Assembly: GCF_020523605.1 (NCBI RefSeq)
Contig: NZ_JAJAQI010000020.1
Coordinates: forward strand, 40,843 to 104,842
Length of the DNA stretch: 64,000 nt
Direction: 5' to 3'
Source: Roseicella aerolata
GTDB taxonomy: Bacteria > Pseudomonadota > Alphaproteobacteria > Acetobacterales > Acetobacteraceae
Shown here: piece by piece, positions 62,861 to 64,000 of the stretch
Layout: every line of letters begins with the position of its first letter
How positions within the stretch are numbered: position 1 is the first letter of the stretch
Translations under genes and position numbers: made by a program
Notes under the pieces: model-generated
The model's input: only the letters and a program-made list of their open reading frames with translations
Told to the model about the DNA's origin: nothing
Database searches by the model: none

Positions 62861-63219
62861 GGTGCGGCGGCAATCAACGCCCGCTCGTGAGCAAGGTCAG
62901 GATCGGGAGTAGCCAGCGCGTAGAAGGCATCGGCGGCTGCTTGTGCAAGCCATGCCGCCGTCCTCAGCTGGTTGGTCGGCGTTGCTGCCGACCTTCCAAG
63001 ACCAGCACTTATCGGTTCCCGTGGTGGGCAGCAGCGATCGAGCCGGGCTATCGCTGTCTCCCGAGAACCCTGAAAACCCCGAAAATCCGGCTGGCGGGCT
63101 GGGCTACTGTTGCCTGCAAGAAGGTTTTCGCCTTTTTCGGGGTTTTCGGGCTTCGTCCCAGCGATTGAGGCAGCGATGCTCCCTGATCCCGTGCGGAATG
63201 CGGCGAGCCATCGGCTCAC
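62857..63219 (-). CDS. Accessory hypothetical protein following the DUF3987 gene
   Basis: A 120-aa protein from GTG 63219, whose GTGA overlaps the DUF3987 stop (63216-63218). An in-frame TTG at 63234 would add five residues. It starts MSRWLAAFRTGSGSIAASIAG, contains the Lys/Asn/Pro-rich TKPENPEKGENLLAGN and RQPDFRGFQGS segment, and ends with a helix RTAAWLAQAAADAFYALATPDPDLAHERALIAAAP. I have an impression of similar proteins trailing DUF3987 genes in alphaproteobacterial mobile regions, without known role. The 23-codon mini-ORF follows with the same GTGA overlap, and the restriction-modification gene 148 bases further on. Confidence 0.6.
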   Translation of the reverse strand: MSRWLAAFRTGSGSIAASIAGTKPENPEKGENLLAGNSSPARQPDFRGFQGSRETAIARLDRCCPPREPISAGLGRSAATPTNQLRTAAWLAQAAADAFYALATPDPDLAHERALIAAAP

Positions 63220-63890
63220 CGCACCGCTTCCCAAATCTTAGGGTTCACACGCCAGTCGCCGCGCGGCCGGCCGCCGGAGCCAGTGCGGACCGGTTCCTGT
63301 AGCCATCCAGCTTCTGCTAGGAAGCGGCAGGCGGCCTTCACTGGCTCAGTCTCTCGAAGCCCCGGCAGCCGGGCATCGTCACGGATACTGGAGACATTTA
63401 CCAGCTCCGGGCGGGTATCCACGATGTGCTGCGCCAGCGTTCGGGCATTGCGCTCGGCTTCCGGGATGGATGCGTCGCTAAGGACGCGCGCCGCCATGGG
63501 CAGGAAGTAGGCGTCCATCAGACCGGCAGCGGCCTGCATCGCCTGCACGCTCACCACCGCTGGCTCAGGCGCTGCCGGATTGGCTGTCCACCAAAGATAC
63601 TCCAAGATCAGTGCCAGCCGGAGCGCCTGGCCTCGTGCCTTCCCAAGCGAGGATTTCATCAACCCATGTGCGCCGTGCTCACGGCGCTGCATCTCGCTTG
63701 CGAAGTCGGTCAGCACCTCCCGGCCTTCCGCGACCAGGGGCACATAGGATGGCGTAGGGTTGCCTTCGGCATCCTGCGCCATGGCAAGATCGGCCAGCCG
63801 TTGTAGCCGCTCTACCGCAAGCTCGGCATCGCCTGCGATGCGCGGCTGAGAGAATGGCCGTGGATCCGGCCAGGTCCATAGTCTTACTGT
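63216..63890 (-). pseudogene. DUF3987 (primase/helicase-like) gene, 3' remnant cut off by a mobile element
   Basis: The minus-strand frame is open from 63216 past 63782 with no stop. Its translation keeps family character up to about 63890: RLWTWPDPRPFS, LVAEGREVLTDFASEMQRRE, GLMKSSLGKARGQALRLALILEYLWW, AYFLPMAARVLSDASIPEAERNARTLAQHI and ARLPGLRETEPVKAACRFLAEAGWL. This is the C-terminal third of DUF3987 proteins, predicted primase/ATPases common in integrated elements. Upstream of 63890 the frame runs into sequence belonging to a plus-strand transposase gene, so the ATPase part and the start are missing here. Whether the rest persists on the far side of the element cannot be seen. Confidence 0.7.
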
Positions 63891-63923
63891 GTCAAAGCTT
63901 TCCGGTCTTCCTATATGTGGGGG

Positions 63924-64000
63924 ATGGTAGAGAGGCAGACAAGGCGGCCGAGGACGGGCGAGGCGCGGTTCGCGGCCTATCTGGGGGCGATCACGGCGGG
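63924..64000 (+). mobile_element. Transposase gene, first 25 codons (possible IS701 family), runs off the window
   Basis: ATG 63924, with a G-rich GTGGGGG directly upstream, opens MVERQTRRPRTGEARFAAYL plus GAITAG to the window edge. The RFAAYLGAIT pattern is how IS701-family transposases begin in my memory, but 25 residues are too few for certainty. Its position truncating a minus-strand DUF3987 frame supports an insertion sequence. The left end probably lies near 63885-63900, where TGTGTCAAAGCTTT could be part of a terminal repeat. Confidence 0.5.

Noticed and set aside
58891..64000. Second copy of the tRNA-Lys 3' end as an attachment site
   Set aside because: Looked for GGTTCGAGTCCCACC in the accessory region and did not see it; if present it lies beyond the window.

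Overview
The window looks like chromosomal DNA of a very GC-rich alphaproteobacterium, most likely Acetobacteraceae and Roseomonas-like. This is inferred from four things: about 70% G+C by eye with dense false ORFs opposite genes; the operon order argS - SPOR - nagZ - scpA - scpB - tatB - tatC - serS; tct-type tripartite tricarboxylate transport; and an alphaproteobacterial LexA box (GTTC-N7-GTTC) between uvrA and ssb. No species can be fixed from the sequence alone.

Layout. 1-8.5 kb: end of argC, a gamma-carbonic anhydrase, a minus-strand tctCBA uptake cluster, an oxalyl-CoA-synthetase-like enzyme, a PanE/ApbA reductase and two tandem paralogous lipoproteins. 8.6-17 kb: PHA synthase (minus), a proline-rich lipoprotein, an AlaC-like aminotransferase overlapping homoserine dehydrogenase, glpX, recJ and tRNA-Glu. 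17.2-22.7 kb: a respiratory formate dehydrogenase cluster (small Tat protein, Cys-type alpha, Fe-S beta, cytochrome b gamma). 22.7-32.5 kb: small unknowns, RidA, a sugar epimerase/aminotransferase pair, an MFS transporter, a divergent PEP carboxylase and an old-yellow-enzyme homologue. 32.8-34.6 kb: divergent nsrR/hmp, a nitric-oxide sensing and detoxification pair with a dyad in between. 34.8-44.7 kb: the tightly overlapping argS-to-serS run, with an M50 protease and an ABC ATPase included and no tatA. 44.8-49.1 kb: DUF815 ATPase, yajC without secDF, an isochorismatase-like hydrolase, superoxide dismutase and a squalene/phytoene synthase-like protein. 49.2-58.8 kb: uvrA/ssb, a formyltransferase-like protein, gyrA-coaD and two tandem cyclophilins. 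58.9-64 kb: tRNA-Lys, then an accessory region.

The accessory region is the most unusual part. It holds an MmeI-like single-chain restriction-modification protein whose start codon lies inside a perfect 26-bp palindrome. Upstream of it on the same strand are a DUF3987-type gene, a 120-aa ORF and a 23-aa Cys-motif mini-ORF, joined by GTGA overlaps. The 5' part of the DUF3987 gene appears to be cut off by a transposase gene that runs out of the window.

How the genes work together. The core regions cover amino-acid synthesis (argC, alaC, hom), central carbon flow (glpX, PEPC, PHA synthase, formate oxidation), translation (argS, serS, two tRNAs), DNA repair and topology (recJ, uvrA, ssb, gyrA), chromosome segregation (scpAB) and protein export and folding (tatBC, yajC, cyclophilins). 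No CRISPR array, rRNA or complete insertion sequence was found.
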